DNA of 64,000 bases from Neocallimastix lanati (nom. inval.) (lineage: Eukaryota > Neocallimastigomycota > Neocallimastigomycetes > Neocallimastigales > Neocallimastigaceae), in NCBI GenBank assembly GCA_016946835.1, contig JACVTC010000007.1:16001-80000 (forward strand), read 5' to 3'. The notes beneath the pieces were generated by a model. It did no database searches. It saw nothing but the letters and a program-made list of their open reading frames with translations, and was not told the origin of the DNA. The position numbers were made by a program, and so were the translations under genes. Numbering within the stretch: the first letter of the stretch is position 1; each line of letters starts with the position of its first letter. Shown in pieces: positions 63,353 through 64,000 of this stretch.

Positions 63353-63770
63353 GTTAATCGTAGTTTTGTATATTTAAGATTTTAATTATTACTTATTGTT
63401 ACAATATTAATCATTCTTTTTTTTTTATATAAAAAAATTTAATTAGAATTAATAATAAAGAAATAATAATAATAAAGTGATTATTAGTGTTTTTTTTTTT
63501 TTTATATTTTTTTTTTAATAAACTCTAATATAAGTAATAATTAATAATTAATAATATATCAAATTTAAAAAATGTAAAATTTAAAACTTATATGGAACAG
63601 TTACTGTTATAATATTAAAATAATGAATTAATTGTAATAAAACAAATAATAAAATACGAGTTAATTACAAAATTAAATGAGTTAAAAAGAATTTAAATAA
63701 GGAAAACTTAAAATACTGGGAACTTTCAAAGCTATAAGCATTTAACAAAAATGTAAAATATTTTTGTTAT
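61770..63770. other. AT-rich non-coding DNA
   Basis: A less AT-rich patch at 61815-61975 (GGAAGTCCCCTGACTTGATC) has no frame I can support. An A run of about 36 lies at 62133-62168, ATT microsatellites at 62739-62890 and a T run at 63316-63347. No gene is seen. Confidence 0.5.
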
Positions 63771-63774
63771 TTAT

Positions 63775-63880
63775 TTATAATTTTCTATAGGATAAATTAC
63801 TATCATTATTTTTTTTTTATAATTATGTATAGGATAAATTACTTTTTTTTTTATATATATATAATTTTGTATAGGATAAA

Positions 63881-63916
<36 letters not shown>

Positions 63917-64000
63917 CATCAGTTCTAAACAAAATACTTCTTTTTTTTTTTTTTTTTTTTTTAATCATCAGTTCTAAACAAAATACTTCAACACTAATAC
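63775..64000. repeat. Two adjoining short tandem arrays at the window end
   Basis: TATAGGATAAATTACT recurs near 63787, 63831 and 63874 separated by T runs and TATATA. AATCATCAGTTCTAAACAAA followed by ATACTTC recurs at about 63914 and 63963. The second array runs toward the window edge. Confidence 0.85.

Overview
The window looks like a chromosome segment from an anaerobic gut fungus (Neocallimastigomycota; genus not determinable here). The base composition is extremely AT-rich, with dozens of A or T homopolymers (some over 40 bases), many AAT/ATT microsatellites and short AT-rich GT-AG introns. The gene content also fits: a secreted domain-permuted GH3 beta-glucosidase of the rumen-bacterial type, a secreted alpha/beta hydrolase, a CBM18 chitin-binding protein, Cys-rich type I membrane proteins, a long ankyrin array and a PF09820-type AAA-ATPase/PD-(D/E)XK nuclease. 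A dictyostelid would share the composition, but the CBM18 protein, the permuted GH3 and the chromodomain Ty3/gypsy element favour a gut fungus. The organism call is inference.

Layout. 1-4.4 kb: non-coding, with a decayed Ty1/copia reverse transcriptase on the minus strand. 4.4-9.7 kb: tandem relics of an AAA-ATPase/nuclease family whose 3' end is triplicated. 10.3-11.3 kb: broken secreted CBM18 gene (minus). 11.3-18 kb: repeat-rich DNA with one unidentified decayed gene (13.9-14.6 kb). 18.06-18.6 kb: 3' end of a Ty1/copia element. 19.6-19.8 kb: a complete non-autonomous DNA transposon with long terminal inverted repeats and a perfect 9-bp target duplication. 20.0-24.6 kb: three decayed genes (minus). 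27.3-28.2 kb: intact Cys-rich membrane protein. 30.6-33.3 kb: GH3 gene with signal-peptide exon, intron and one in-frame TAA. 33.8-36.7 kb: ankyrin gene (minus) plus a decayed repeat tail. 37.2-37.7 kb: a pure 7-bp satellite. 37.9-38.7 kb: Ty3/gypsy RNase H relic (minus). 41.7-42.5 kb: broken Cys-rich membrane protein (minus). 47.4-48.0 kb: Ty3/gypsy integrase and chromodomain relic. 48.9-51.6 kb: Ty1/copia protease-integrase-RT relic. 52.4-53.5 kb: intact secreted alpha/beta hydrolase with one intron (minus). 53.5-64 kb: no supported gene, several tandem arrays.

Only the alpha/beta hydrolase, the Cys-rich membrane protein at 27.3-28.2 kb and the ankyrin protein read as uninterrupted genes. 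GH3 is intact apart from one stop codon near its N-terminus. Nearly everything else is broken, often at A/T homopolymers, so real decay and sequencing indels cannot be separated from one sequence. The genes form no operon. The shared theme is secreted or surface functions (plant polysaccharide breakdown, chitin or surface binding) separated by transposon debris.
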